Of a DNA stretch of 64,000 nt, positions 50,760 through 63,292 are shown piece after piece; position 1 is the stretch's first letter, and each line of letters starts with the position of its first letter. The position numbers and the translations under genes were made by a program. Under the pieces are notes generated by a model. That model did not search any database, was not told the origin of the DNA, and worked only from the letters and a program-made list of their open reading frames with translations. Source of the DNA: Euwallacea fornicatus (Eukaryota > Arthropoda > Insecta > Coleoptera > Curculionidae); NCBI RefSeq assembly GCF_040115645.1, contig NC_089559.1, positions 248,001 to 312,000 on the forward strand, written 5' to 3'.

Positions 50760-52453
50760 CACTCGAACTCGGTCATAGCGAACCTTGGTTATAACGAACG
50801 GTCGCCTTTAACGAACAAAATGTCAGAAATGTACAAAGTGTCTATTTAATTCCGTGTTATCCTTGCTCGGATATAACAAACGATTGATTTTAGGGAACGT
50901 TTTTCAAGGAAGAATTTGTAGGTCCGATCTGTTATAACGAATTCTAATAAAACGTCCATTACAAAGACCATCCTTAAGAACGTATTAGGGTAGTTCAAGG
51001 GTATTTTTTGTCGGAATGATCTCGAAACCGGGAAATCCCCATGTACGGAATCGTAGTCGATTTCGAGCGATTCTGGACTGCATTAGCTGCATTTTATTCA
51101 AATTTGACGTTAAGACTTGAGCAATCTACAAATCTGTCGCTGCCCATTTGGCCTTATATCAAATTAATATGCGTACGTCTAGGTTTGGTTCACACCCCTA
51201 ATCCACCATCTTTCGAATGAACGCAGTTCGTCAGCTAAGGCAGGACATAGAGTATGTATGTACGTACAGGGTACCCAGGCGAAAAGTCCCACCCCCCTTC
51301 TAACTTTTTAATATATTGAGAGAGGACGAAAATCCACTAAAGAGTTATTGAAATTTCATGTAGTTTTTCGAGATAGTTCGCAGTTTTACACAGGGTGTTC
51401 AATGAACGTGTGCCAACCCAACGTTGCATTTTTGGAAAATTAAGCAATACTTTTTTAGACATTTAAGCTCTGATTTTCGTTAGGAACGATATATGTATAC
51501 ATGTCACATCTCAAATCTTTTAATTATTGTTCTTACAATTATAACGAAAAGAAAAGTGACAAATGTAACAAGGGACATCTACCGAAGTGATGATGACAAA
51601 ATGCCTACAAAATTTCGAAAAAAGATATCGACTGTGTGGTGAACATGGTGGAAGAAACTTTGAAAAATACCTGTAAAATAACGACAAAAATAAAAGAATA
51701 AGTTTATTCCGTCTTACTGTCATTGTGTTCAATTTAAGCTCATTTAAATTTAAATTATTAATATTTACTTATACTCGTGTTGGGCCGAAAAGTAAATATT
51801 GGGTTTAGAAATTAAGAAAAATAAAAAATACCTTTCGAAGCATTTTTCTCGTGTTTCAAGTAAATTGATCAAATTTAGCATGCGTCTTCTACAGTGTATA
51901 TAATTTTTGATGGAAAATATTGACTATAAACGCAATAAACTTTCAAATTTAAATCCATAATGATGACAAATCAAATAAATACTGCTAAACACATCAGCCA
52001 CATTGTTTTAAAAACTACCCAAGATATATTTGCAGAACATCGCCATAGAATGTTGCATCAGAATAAATTTTTGTAAATTTTTTGAAAATTATAAGATTCG
52101 AAGTATGACACATATATATATATATATATACATCGTTAAATTCGTAATAAAGCGCAAAACTTAAATATCTAAAAGAAGTAATGCTTGATTGTTCAAAAAA
52201 GTGTAATGGTTGGTTGGCACACGGTTATTAAACATCCTGTACAAAAATAAGGTGACTGTCTTGAAAAAACTACATGAACTTTCAAATACTTTTTATTCGA
52301 ATTTTTTTCTCTCTTTCAATATATTATAAAGTTAGGGGATGGGTGGGACTTTTCGCGCGGACACCCTGTACATACTAACTAAAATCGGACATAACCGACT
52401 ATAAAGAACAAAATCTCTGGTCCCCTCGTGTTTTTTATAACGGAGCTCAACTG
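50760..52453. mobile_element. pogo/Tigger-like MITE shell, split by a nested element
   Basis: Left end after TA: CACTCGAACTCGGTCATAGC, followed by GGTTATAACGAACGG. The right end in complement, also after TA: CAGTTGAGCTCCGTTATAA. Repeated TATAACGAAC words near the ends are typical of pogo/Tigger elements. Only about 590 bp belong to this element; the remainder is the insertion at 51,267-52,368. No transposase. Confidence 0.7.
51267..52368. mobile_element. MITE nested in the pogo-like element, TIRs about 230 bp
   Basis: Left end CAGGGTACCCAGGCGAAAAG and right end in complement CAGGGTGTCCGCGCGAAAAG, both flanked by TA. The arms continue through ATATATT and TTTCATGTAGTTTTT and then a second end-like motif, ACAGGGTGTTCAATGAACG on the left, before diverging near 51.50 and 52.14 kb. 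The second motif suggests an older element trapped inside, or a composite terminus. An (AT)n run lies at 52,112-52,130. Confidence 0.85.
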
Positions 52454-52599
52454 TATAACAATCTGATTTTTTGGGGTTTGCAGCCACTTCGGCCACACTG
52501 TCAAAGATACCGTAATATTGAGTCTTCGCGCAAATTGGGATTTCAGTTAAGGTTAATTTAGGTTATTAAACAATTCGAATTTAGAAAAATGGGCATTTG

Positions 52600-53760
52600 G
52601 GGAGGACTGGAATGACCTTCGAGTCTTCTAGAGTTTGAGAAGCGTTACACGAATTTCGCTTTGTAAAATCCCAATTCCTAGTACTCTCAGCTACATCTCC
52701 AGCGAAAGTATTGAAACTACATGTGAATTTACAAGTTATTTCAGATCAGTAGAAAATTTTAGTTTAGGAAAATTGAGATTTAAAGAGCTTTGGAAAGATC
52801 TTTGAGCTCTCAAGGGATTAAAAAACTTTCGCTCCGATCGATCGGTCCTAAATATCAAAGAAGCTTAGAACTAATATATCCCACTGAATACAGTGGCGTA
52901 ACATGTTTTAATCAATAATAACATTTTCCTAAAATCAGAAATTTAAAGACTCATTTAAACCGATCTTCAAATCGAGAAGGTTCCGTTTCAATCCGTAAAT
53001 GTTTGAAGATGTTAAGCATTGAGTTTTTCGCCAAATTAAGTTTTTGCAGTTTAAATCGGTATTTCCAAGAAGTTTCTTCAAGTTTGCGAATTTGCAACAA
53101 TAGTTTCAAAAAATTATAAAATAAACTGGTTTAAAGCTGACTAAAACCTATTGAAAAACCACTGAAAATCCTTGAAGCAGATAACTGATTTATAGTAGTC
53201 CTACTAGAAAGAAAGTTTTAAGTGTTTACAGGTTTTTACACCAACTTTCCAGTTTCGAGGGATCTCAAAAACTTGATAAATAAACTGGTTTATGCCTATA
53301 AGTAGTTTACAGTTCAAACCGGAATAACTGGTTTGCACATTGGTTTTAAATTCCATCAGGAGAGTCCATTTCGACAACAACAAGATTTTTAAAATAGTCT
53401 CTTCAGGCTTTAAAAAAGGTACTGGTTTTCGATTTCTCGTGAATGACACACAATTGCGAAAACCACGAAAGCAAAACTGATTAAAACCTGTAGAAAATGC
53501 ATTACAAACTCGTAAAGTAGAAAACCGATTTTTTCTAGTTTTACTTTGCAGGAAGTTTCTAGTTTAATCCGGAAATTCCAAGGAACTTACCATAAAAAAA
53601 AAAGAATCGGTTTATACTAATAATATTTCAAGTAGGAAATTCACCCAGTAAACCGGAATTACAGAAGAGCTTCCTAGAAACTTTAAGGTATAAAATTTTT
53701 TATGCAAATCTTAAAATTTTCGGAAACGAAGTGATTCAAATTTATTAAAATGATTTTCAG
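52600..53760. repeat. Degenerate repeats with AAACCGG-type words
   Basis: Phrases such as TTTAAATCGGTATTTCCAAG, TTTAATCCGGAAATTCCAAG and GTAAACCGGAATTACAGAAG recur at irregular spacing, often followed by GTTTCTTCAAG-like sequence. It looks like an old, badly decayed tandem array. Period not resolved by eye. Confidence 0.35.
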
Positions 53761-55299
53761 ATTTTTCACGTACGGCCCTGCTGAAGGAAAATAAACGATT
53801 CTAATAGTTACAATATTCCTTTGTTTTTACATTGGTTCAGATAACCTTTGCATTTCATAATTATTTATTGGGGATCAAAAGATAACTATGAGCTTCATTC
53901 AAGCATCTGACAATCCCCATTAAGGGGTAAATTCGTTAATTTTATAGCTCTTCTCGAGCTTAATTATGTTAATTATTCACATGACACGTGACTATTACGG
54001 ATCGTAGGCCTTTCTGTAATAACAGGTGATCATTAAAAAACACCTCCCGGTAGGCGGTATACCGTAATCGTATGGCGTTAATTAAGCCATTTGCCATTCA
54101 CTATCAAAGATCTAATTGACAACTGATAATAAATGAACTCATCCAAGATGTTTCTCCGATTTTTGAGCTCTTAGTTGAGTTTTCCTTTTTTTTTAAATAA
54201 TCACCCTTTATAACGATTTACTACTGACCTGCAACCTTAAGTTACAGTTTTATCAATGTTGACTTGCAATGATAACCCTGAAGCAGGAGGAAGTTTGAGA
54301 GAAAGCTAAACACACACAATTGCAGCGATCGTGAGTACTCTAAAATGAACAAAATAAGTAAAAGTTCATTAGTACTTTTATAAGTTTAGGAAGTTGCTTC
54401 GATATGGCAAAACTAGTCGGAGGAACAACCTAAAATGTCAGAATTCTCGTTTGCAGTTTGCCCACCAGGCGTCGCATTCGTTTTTAAAGTTTGTCACATG
54501 CGCCGGCCAATGTGGGAATGAGACACCACCGTGTCGAGCGACTAGGTTTGTTTCAGAGACAGGCATCTGTACGGAAATAGCAACTAATCCAAGAAAAGAC
54601 TTTTCTTCGTCTTTCAAACCACTTTCTCGACACACCCTGTACACCGACAAAATCTCGACGTGCGAATTTGGGGCACGCATTCCTCCGTTAATTGAGGCCT
54701 TGGAGACCAGATATACATCATCACCTGTGGCAACCTACACGGGCCATTTGGGGCCCCTGGTTATGGCGCCGCACAGTGGGACATAAATCCCAAAAAAGGG
54801 CCCAAAAAACAGGCAAAGACCAATAAAGGTGGACGCTATTTTGTTACTTTGTGAAATTATCAATTTAAGGAGGACGGGGGAACCAAATCCAACGTAACCC
54901 ATAAAATCACGATATGAAAATTTCCAAGTTTCCGACCCACTGCCCGACAATATGAAGCTTTCTCCTGACGATTCATCAGGCCCAAGGAAAAAAAATCTCT
55001 TATGATAACAATCATTATTGAAATGGACAGAACGTCATTGTTCAATAGCAAATTTATTGATAAACTTAAGTGTCAACAAACTCAGCTCTAGTCCAAAACG
55101 CATTCAAAATCGATAATAAACATTCTGACTGTTGTAGTACCGAGTCTACTTAAGTACTCACTTAATTCCAACCTGGTCGCGAATCGACCTTGGACGTTCA
55201 ACTACGATTTTCGTGACGTAACTATAGATTCAAGTCGAATAAGCCAGTGTTGCCACCTTCGGTGGAAAAATCGACAAAGTTGAAGAGAAATAGAGCGGG

Positions 55300-57100
55300 C
55301 AAATATAGCCAGATTAGTGATATAAGCAATGCTGCATATGTATTGATTTTATCGTATCATGAAAAGTAAATTTTCATCAGAAATGTGCTTAGATATTTTA
55401 GACACTTTTGACCGAGTAAACGCACTTAAATGTTGTTTAACTGAAAATAGGCTAACGTTGGAGCCATAGTTGAAACGCTATTTCAATGAAGTTAATTTTC
55501 CGAATTTCAACGTAAATGCTCTCAAGTTTGATTTCGGTTAACAATAATTACTAATGTGAGTAACTAGTAATATATTTATGTTGGGGTTAACATTATAAAG
55601 ACAATGAGTAAGTTTATCGAGTTTTAACCCACTAAAAAATTCTGACATAGGAACGGAAACAGTGCACGTAAACATACTCAATTTACTGGTTCGATAAAGA
55701 CAACGCCGCATACATACTGAGTACGTTTGACAAGGAGATGTGATAAGAAGTAAATTGGATTTTTTTTCCATCAAATGTACGTTTAAATATTTCAAAAATT
55801 TTTAGACCCGAGAATGCACTTGAATATTAGTTAATTGAAATAAGGACAACGGTGAAACAGCTGAGACGGTGTTCCAGTTAACTAAATTCCGCAAGTTTCA
55901 ACGTAGACATATCCAAGATTTTATGAAAGAATTCAAAAAAACTATAATTGTTGAGATAACCATTAAACAATGCACCTATTACAGATTAACGCCACAAGAC
56001 AATGCGTGGGTTTGCTTAGTTTTAACCGAGTAAAAAATTTTGATCCATGAAGAGAAATGGCATGCGCGAACACAGACATTTTTTGAGATTTAGCGTAAAA
56101 AAGGTAGTTTTGTCAAAGTAGACAATGTAAACAATGTGGACCAACATTTTTATCATTGTTCAAATGCACTAATGATAATTAGCCTCGAATCGTTCTTTTA
56201 GCGATACTCATGCAGTGGATTATGTAAACAATGGTAATAAAAAAGGGATGAAGAGATTTTTTCCGTTGGAAATGCCCGAAGAGTCTGCAAGGCTATTAAC
56301 TGTCTAAAGAAACTTTTCTGTCATTAAATATTATTTAAAAAGACTGAAACGGCAGAATATTTAGGATGAATAAATTTATTGCATCAATGTAAACATAGTC
56401 AATCTAGATTAAGTTTGCCCAATTCTTAAAGAGGACAACTAACGCTACAATCACAACCACAGCTTCTTATCCACCATTTTGTTGGTTTGTTGAGAATTGA
56501 ACAAAAATTCAAGATTACAGTTGAGTAACTTTTTTCTTTCTCCAATACGATTGAGTTAGCTACTTGCGAAAATTCTAACCCCGTAAACCCACTTTAATGA
56601 CTTCAAACGTAATTCGTAAAAAACTGTGCTCAAATGCTTAATTGTTTGAAATTCCTTGCGATATTGACAATGTAAAGAAAAAAAGGTGAATAAACGAGAG
56701 TGAAAAAAACTGATAGTCCGAAATCACAGATGATGGCAATAACCTAAACGAACTTAATTTTCATCCCTCTGTTAATGTCGGCAACCAAAAATTTTGCAAT
56801 TTGGAAGGCTGAAAGGAAAAGGTGCCTAATAAAATTTTATACGAACGACAGCGAAAAATGCAAAGCTCTAAAATCACAGAGAAATGCGATAATTTAAAGA
56901 ATGTCACTTATAGATCTCAACATAGGCAACTAGGAATACAAATTACGTTTTGGTTACGCGACAATGCGTAATTGCTGTTGTGGAGAAGTAAAACGTAGGA
57001 AATTGTGCAAAAAAAACCAAGAGTCGATCTAACTAAGATCGAAACATAGGCAACCAACAGTACAAGCACGAGGCAGGATAACGTTTGTTAACAGTAAGTG
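55300..57100. repeat. Diverged tandem array, period about 390-400 bp
   Basis: Blocks at about 55.31-55.70 kb recur in order at about 55.70-56.10 kb: GAAAAGTAAATT.../GAAGTAAATTGG, AACGCACTTAAATG/AATGCACTTGAATA, TTCCGAATTTCAACGTA/TTCCGCAAGTTTCAACGTA, and AGTTTTAACCCACTAAAAAA/AGTTTTAACCGAGTAAAAAA. Weaker echoes (ACATAGGCAACTAGGA, ACATAGGCAACCAACA) continue to about 57.1 kb. No coding frame. Probably a decayed minisatellite or satellite-like duplication. Confidence 0.5.
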
Positions 57101-59984
57101 AAAAAATAATAGAATATGTATATAGTACGTTTCAAATTGATACAATCCAACATGACTTGCTGGAACCGGGAACATTTGCGACGATGTAAATGAACTTCAC
57201 ATTACTTTGGCTGATGTTTCAATACGGGTCACCAGCAATGTAAATAGGTTCACGTAAATTTTAGGAGGAAAGTGGATAGGTTTGTTAAAGAGGTATAAGG
57301 GGAAAGTACATAAACTCAAGTCAGTTTATACAAAATGGAAGTTGAAGAGCACCAGGGACATAACGACCAAATTCATGTTGGTACTGTAGTGTATTAAAAA
57401 AAAGACAAAAGTTAGATACGAAATATTACGCAAAAAAAAGTCTGATAATTATTTCATATTTGTGTTAGATTATACACTACATTAGTCTTACTGATGGCCA
57501 GCATGCCTTCAATTTCGTATTAAACTCAAGGCCGCGCGACCGGAAAAAAATTACTCACGGAAGATATTGTTGCAAAGTTACTATTAAATTGTCGAACACT
57601 TCGTAATTAGGTGTAATAATGAAGTTTTACACGCATGACCTTCCTGCTAAATTCTTTTTGTGGACAATTTGTCGCAGGTTTGTGCCTCCAATAATCAACT
57701 GCGCGAGTCGTCGATCATAACGCGAGATTAGTGGAAAATGGATAATTTTCAAGTGTAAAACGAATTTAAGTCAGATTTGAATCCAATAACAACAAGGAAT
57801 TTAATCATCGACTTAAGTAAATTGGCGATTTTACGTTTCTTTCGTAAGACGAAATTGTAAATTTTCCAAATCTGGATCGTCAATCCGGCGCAGGTTTTTT
57901 GACTGATTGGATGATATATTGAGGCCATCTGCCTGGAAAGCGGCAATTTAAATCCGGAGAATACGGCCTAATAAAATCGAACAGGGTTACATATAGAGCG
58001 ATGTCTTTGCGGTAAGAATGAGTCATCTGGGGGATGCATGCACCCAAACATCGGGATTTTTAGTGAAAAATGTCCTCATTGCAGATTATATTACTCTCAA
58101 CTTGTTGTCCTCCCCAGCGGCAATATCTTCCTGAAGCACCTCATTAGTGAACATCCGTAATTCTACAAGTTACATCTGAAAACCTTCTTAACTAATCTTC
58201 TCAAAAAGAAGCGTTCCATGTGAATCTTGGGAGGAAAGACGATATGAATTAGAAGTGATAACGTTTACGTCGTTGAACAAATACAACACGGCGGAGGTTT
58301 ACAAGTTCCACTCTTTATTTTGGATTTTTTTGCCTCGCGTAATCGTTCGGGACAAACCTACTCAATAGACGCCGCGTTAACGGAGGCTACGATTGTACAA
58401 CGGTCTGCAAATATTAGGATTGACTCCGTTTACTCCGTTGATGCTGCACCCATTATAATATATTCAAGATCAAAAATTTACTTCCGAGATAAATCTACTC
58501 GTCCGACAACACTCCCCTTGCAGGGGAAAACTAGGATTAAAATGTATTACGGGTGGTAGAATTTCATTATTATAAGGAGTATCCGACACGACAATGTTCA
58601 TTTCATTGGATTAGATTTCTTTTCTCTAGAATCGCATTCTAATGATGAAATCAGTTTAATAAAAACGTTCCCCTGTTAAATTTTTGTTAGATGTTTCAAG
58701 CTACTTCAAGTTGGTTTAATAATTAATTAACAATTTTTCAAGGATAATTTTTTGTCAATCCTGTTAAATTACCGTGGAAGTCATACTCCTACTTAGGGAG
58801 CAAATTTGTGTTTCCTGCACGAACAGGCGAGTATCACCTTATTTGACGATCTACGATTTTTTTGTTGAAATTTTATTGAATTATAATTTTTTTTTAATTT
58901 GATCGAAAGAAACTTCAAATAAAAGCGATGTCAATAACATTTAAAAGTAATTCATGAGTATGTTTCGGTACGTTCATCTCATTGAAATAAAGTTTATGAA
59001 GCCTAAATTAATTGAAGGATGATTTAATTTTAAAGGAAAATCTCTACGAGCAACGTAGACATTGCACAGGACTCATTACAATGTAATGTTCGTTGCCTAC
59101 ATGTATTTGGGAGTGCGGTAAATGTATGTTAAATTTGACTTCGTTTATCCTGTAGAAATAAAGATCCACTAAGCTTGATTTACAGTTTCATTAACGTAAA
59201 CCGTGAGACGTATCGATATTCGCTATTGTACATTAAATGGATGTCAGAATTAGAAGGTGCCTTACGGTACCTTTCTATTGAGTACAAATACTAACGAAAT
59301 AATCAATATGTGTATTTGTCTTACGTCCGAACGTTACGTCTGACGACTTTCGACAATGAAATCTAGTTAAACCTACAAATTCTAAATTAATTTAAAGACT
59401 TTTTTTAATTATTTATAAAGAATGATAATGATAAACGCACTCATTCACACGGCCTCCGGATTGCTGATGTTCAAACGTATTAATGACGGGCTAAGTTTAC
59501 ATCGTTGTGTGTCGTACCAGTTAAAAGCATTTATATGGTTCTCTGGTATTACCGTTGAACAATGTCTCATCATTGTTGCATCATAACTTTTCAATTTTCT
59601 TCTTTTTTTTTTTTGGCAGATTAGCACTCACAGTGCATAAGCAGAAAATTCGCTTTTTGTCCCGCCTTATCTCGAGTTTATATCGCATTTAATATGTAAA
59701 TACGACGTGCCTTCGCCTGGCAACACTGGAAGCCCACGATTGGCCGATAACCCGGCTATCCAAGCCACTTGATTAGATAAGGAAAGAAGGATCTCATTCG
59801 AGAGGAGAATATTAACATTACTACATTTACTGTGATGCAGTGGTCCAATTTTTCCACATCTCTATGGCTGATTAATAAGGCTTGTTATCGGCAACACTGT
59901 TGCAAACCGGTCATCGATTAACATTAACCTGCTGGCAATTAGCAGTGGGAGAAGTGCGTGCCAAGGCTGGTCAAATGCCTTTTG

Positions 59985-60016
59985 AGGGGGGGGCCGGGAG
60001 TTGGGGGGAGGGGGGG
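59985..60016 (+). repeat. Second G-rich tract
   Basis: Runs of eight, three, six and seven G with short spacers meet the usual G-quadruplex rule. Another weaker G-rich stretch (GGGGGCAACAGGTGGGAGGG) follows at about 60,096-60,118. Confidence 0.6.
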
Positions 60017-62621
60017 TTGATGTAACGCGAAAATGAGAATTCCCTACCCTATCTCAACCTTGGCAATGTTGTCCTAGGGGCGGATCTCATCTAAGGGGGC
60101 AACAGGTGGGAGGGAGGGCTTGAGCCGCCTCTCGCCATCACCCCGCGACTGGAAATGGACCTTTTGGGTGGAAAGGGCACGTGCCCAACTTCGGGCACCC
60201 GAATTATTGTTGACCGCAACTTTATTTATATTTTGGAGCATTTCGACACAGGCTTTCTATAAATAATGGCGGAGAGCGTTCTTGCGTGCCAAGACCGTGT
60301 AAAAATATAATATGGGTTCAACCAGAAGTCACGCAAATGACGTCGATTTTTGGCAACGCCCGGTACTTCAATTAAGACTCGAATCACCCTTAACATTCTT
60401 AAACGCATAATTAAAACCATAAATTAGCGAACTTGTCAATTATCCGCTAGCAACCTCGCATTAAGTGGTTATACCATTCAAAGTAGCCATCTTTTTGCTC
60501 TGAGGATGTCTCTTAATTACTGGCATTAAGTAACGTGGGCGACTGGTTCTGCTTATAACTGTGAAGGTAATAAATTTAACTCTCAGCTAATACATATTCC
60601 TTTGGAAATATTCTAAAAACTATCAGTAACGAAAAAAATGGATACTTGGTAGTATCCTGCAATAATGAATGAGAAATATACGGCGGCGGTGTCATATAAT
60701 TAATTACTATACTAGAAGTAAAACCAATGACTTGAGGAAATCCTAAACGAACCAATTACAAAGCGAAAACAAAGTTTGCTTGAGCTGCAATAACTTCTAT
60801 TTACCAACTGATAAACGTTGTTCCCAATATCATTGATGCTTCAGTTGTTTGCTTCCAAAATTACCCAATTAGGTACTACAATTTAAATCGAGAGAGATGT
60901 GCCGAATAAAAATTTTCCAGTAACATCTATCCCGCATACCAGACTCAAGTCCGTTTGATATAAACCAGGTAAAGAATGCAGATATATGAATATTCCGTCT
61001 AATCAACAAAAAATATTATTTGAAATGCAAATTTTCCAACGTTGCCGGACCTTCGATAATTATTCGGCAACCATGTATCATATGCGGTTAATAAATAAGC
61101 TTTTAAACCTTGGCCTCTTATGCTCTAGCAAGCCGAAATAAAACTCATCACTGCTTATGGAATAACTGATGGGTTCAAGGTGTCCAGAGCAAACTTGCCC
61201 AACTGTATGGGAATTCCGGTCTAGACCGCCATTGTTAAGCAGATCGACTTTAGTGTACGGACGTCGATACAAGTCGATAAATTAAGAAATGACGTCCAAT
61301 ATTGGGCTTTTGATATAGATCGCGTAGAACTAAGAAACCTAATCGTTGATCTGCACGGGACTTGAGGATATGATGTCATAAGAATTTCAGGTATTTGCCT
61401 CGTTGGATTGAATTAAGATATACGCAACAAACGTACTCACACTCTGCGCAACATATTCCTGAATAGGAATATTCCTATTATCATTATTTTTATACGGTGG
61501 GTGGCCCATATTTAGGGAAAATCACCGGTGAATATTGGTGCGCATCGATAGAAATAAGGTATTTATTGGGAATTTACAGAAACTTTCTGGAATGTAATGA
61601 ATTTTGATTAATTTACAACGTAAATATCTTGATAAATACTCATTCAAATGGTTTCCTACATGCAAATAAGTGAGGTCAAAGAGTATTGTGAGTTACACAC
61701 ACATACAAGGAAATATTTATTATAACTGCATAGCATTTCATTGCGTTTATCACGCATCAAATTCCATTTATCACTACAAAAATTTTTCTTCGGGGAAAAC
61801 GTTCGGGAGAAACCCACTCATCCAGTAGCGTCGTCTCCGACAAGCAGAAAAGAGGGTTACAATCGAGGTTATACTATATAATGGATCGTCTGCGTTCAGG
61901 GGTATTTTATTACATGTGCATATTAGACTTAAAGTGATTACATTTACTCCTTGAAAAATCGGAAAAATATTAAGAACAACTGTTCAATTGGAGAAAATGT
62001 ACAAAAATGTTCGAAGCGAAGGTACCAATTCAACAAGGTAGCCCCCAAAAAGCAACAGAGAGGAAAGGTCTCGGGAAGGTATTATGGGTTGCCTATATCT
62101 CACATTCGGCGAAATTTTAAATTAATTAAGTCACACTTACGCTTCGCGACGAAATAGTTACGAATCAATCCACGTAGAAAAACTGCAAATACAAATACGG
62201 AAATTCTTGTGGATTATTGAAGCATTAATGTGTCGATGAAGATTTAACTGCGTTTCTAGCGCGAACGCACACGCCAACCGAGTCTTCTACAAAAATCTTC
62301 AAGTCAAACGTGTTAGCGACAAAGACGAGTATAATCAGTGCCATGGGTGATCAGCCTAACAAAAAGTATAAAGAGTACTGCGAGTTGCCTATATTTCGGG
62401 ATACATGTTTCATTATGAAATGACGGAAGCACTGACAATTATATATAAAATATTTTCCACATATGTTCGAGTAGAAGCTTTCGCGAGAAACCTTCTCGTT
62501 GAACAGCATCTCAATTATCTTATGCATGATTTGTATTGCCTATTGCCGATATCGAGGGGATTAGTTCGAAGAGTTGCATTTATACCGTCATCGTTTTTTT
62601 TTTTTTTGTACAGTTCGACTC

Positions 62622-62770
62622 TAAGATTCATTTGAGAAGATTAAGGCCTATTGCGACTCTATGCGTCATTCCATTTCTGCGTTTAATTAACTTGAGCACC
62701 CCAAAGACCGGTTTCGATCCCATTAGATCTCGTCAATTCGGTTCATCACGAGTCAATTAAACTCACGCAG
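62622..62770 (+). repeat. Left arm of a dispersed inverted pair, retroelement-like
   Basis: Matches the complement of 63,148-63,292 over about 145 bp at roughly three quarters identity, sharing AAGATTAAGG, CCCCAAAGACCGGT, TCTCGTCA and TTCGGTTCA. A partial third copy lies at 62,934-62,990. The GACCGGTTTCGATC words, and GAAGACCGAAACGTCG at about 63,340, recall sequences near insect Penelope-like retroelements, but I cannot assign the family. Confidence 0.5.
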
Positions 62771-63147
62771 AAATCGGCAACGCCGACAACGAGTGTATTT
62801 GGGTCTGCAAGAAAACGTCCAACAAGCCCCGTTTTACTCATCCGGACCAAGTCTTCCAGTGTAAACATTGGCAATGAAGCAAGAACTGCGCGAGCAACGC
62901 ATATCAATACAATTGGTCTAGGGAAAAAATCGAGAAATTTTAAGTCCTATTACGACTTGATGTGCAATTCCAGCTCTGTTTGCCTTCGTGCTCCTGGCCA
63001 TAGGTGGGCCCTGTGCACGCAGTCCTGCTGGTTACGCTCGAAGATCTGATCCAGATGCCCCAAAAGGAACACCACAGATGGCGCTGGTACGAAATTTTCC
63101 CGCAGGCCCGACATAGTTCTCGTTGACATTCTCCATTTTTTTTTTTT

Positions 63148-63292
63148 TGCCTGCGTTTAATCGACCCGAGGTGAACCGAAATGACGAGATGTAATAAGAT
63201 CGAGACCGGTCTTTGGGGTGTTCGTGTTGTTTGAACAGAGCTGGGATGACGTATAAATTCGTAATAGACCTTAATCTTCTTAGATTTTTCCT
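63148..63292 (-). repeat. Right arm of the dispersed inverted pair
   Basis: Complementary partner of 62,622-62,770, with a 12-nt T run just before it. The two arms are separated by about 380 bp of non-coding sequence. Confidence 0.5.

Noticed and set aside
54394..54786. 130-codon plus-strand frame, cysteine-containing
   Set aside because: Contains an ACACCCTGTA transposon-like end, has no recognisable domain, and the opposite strand is also open.
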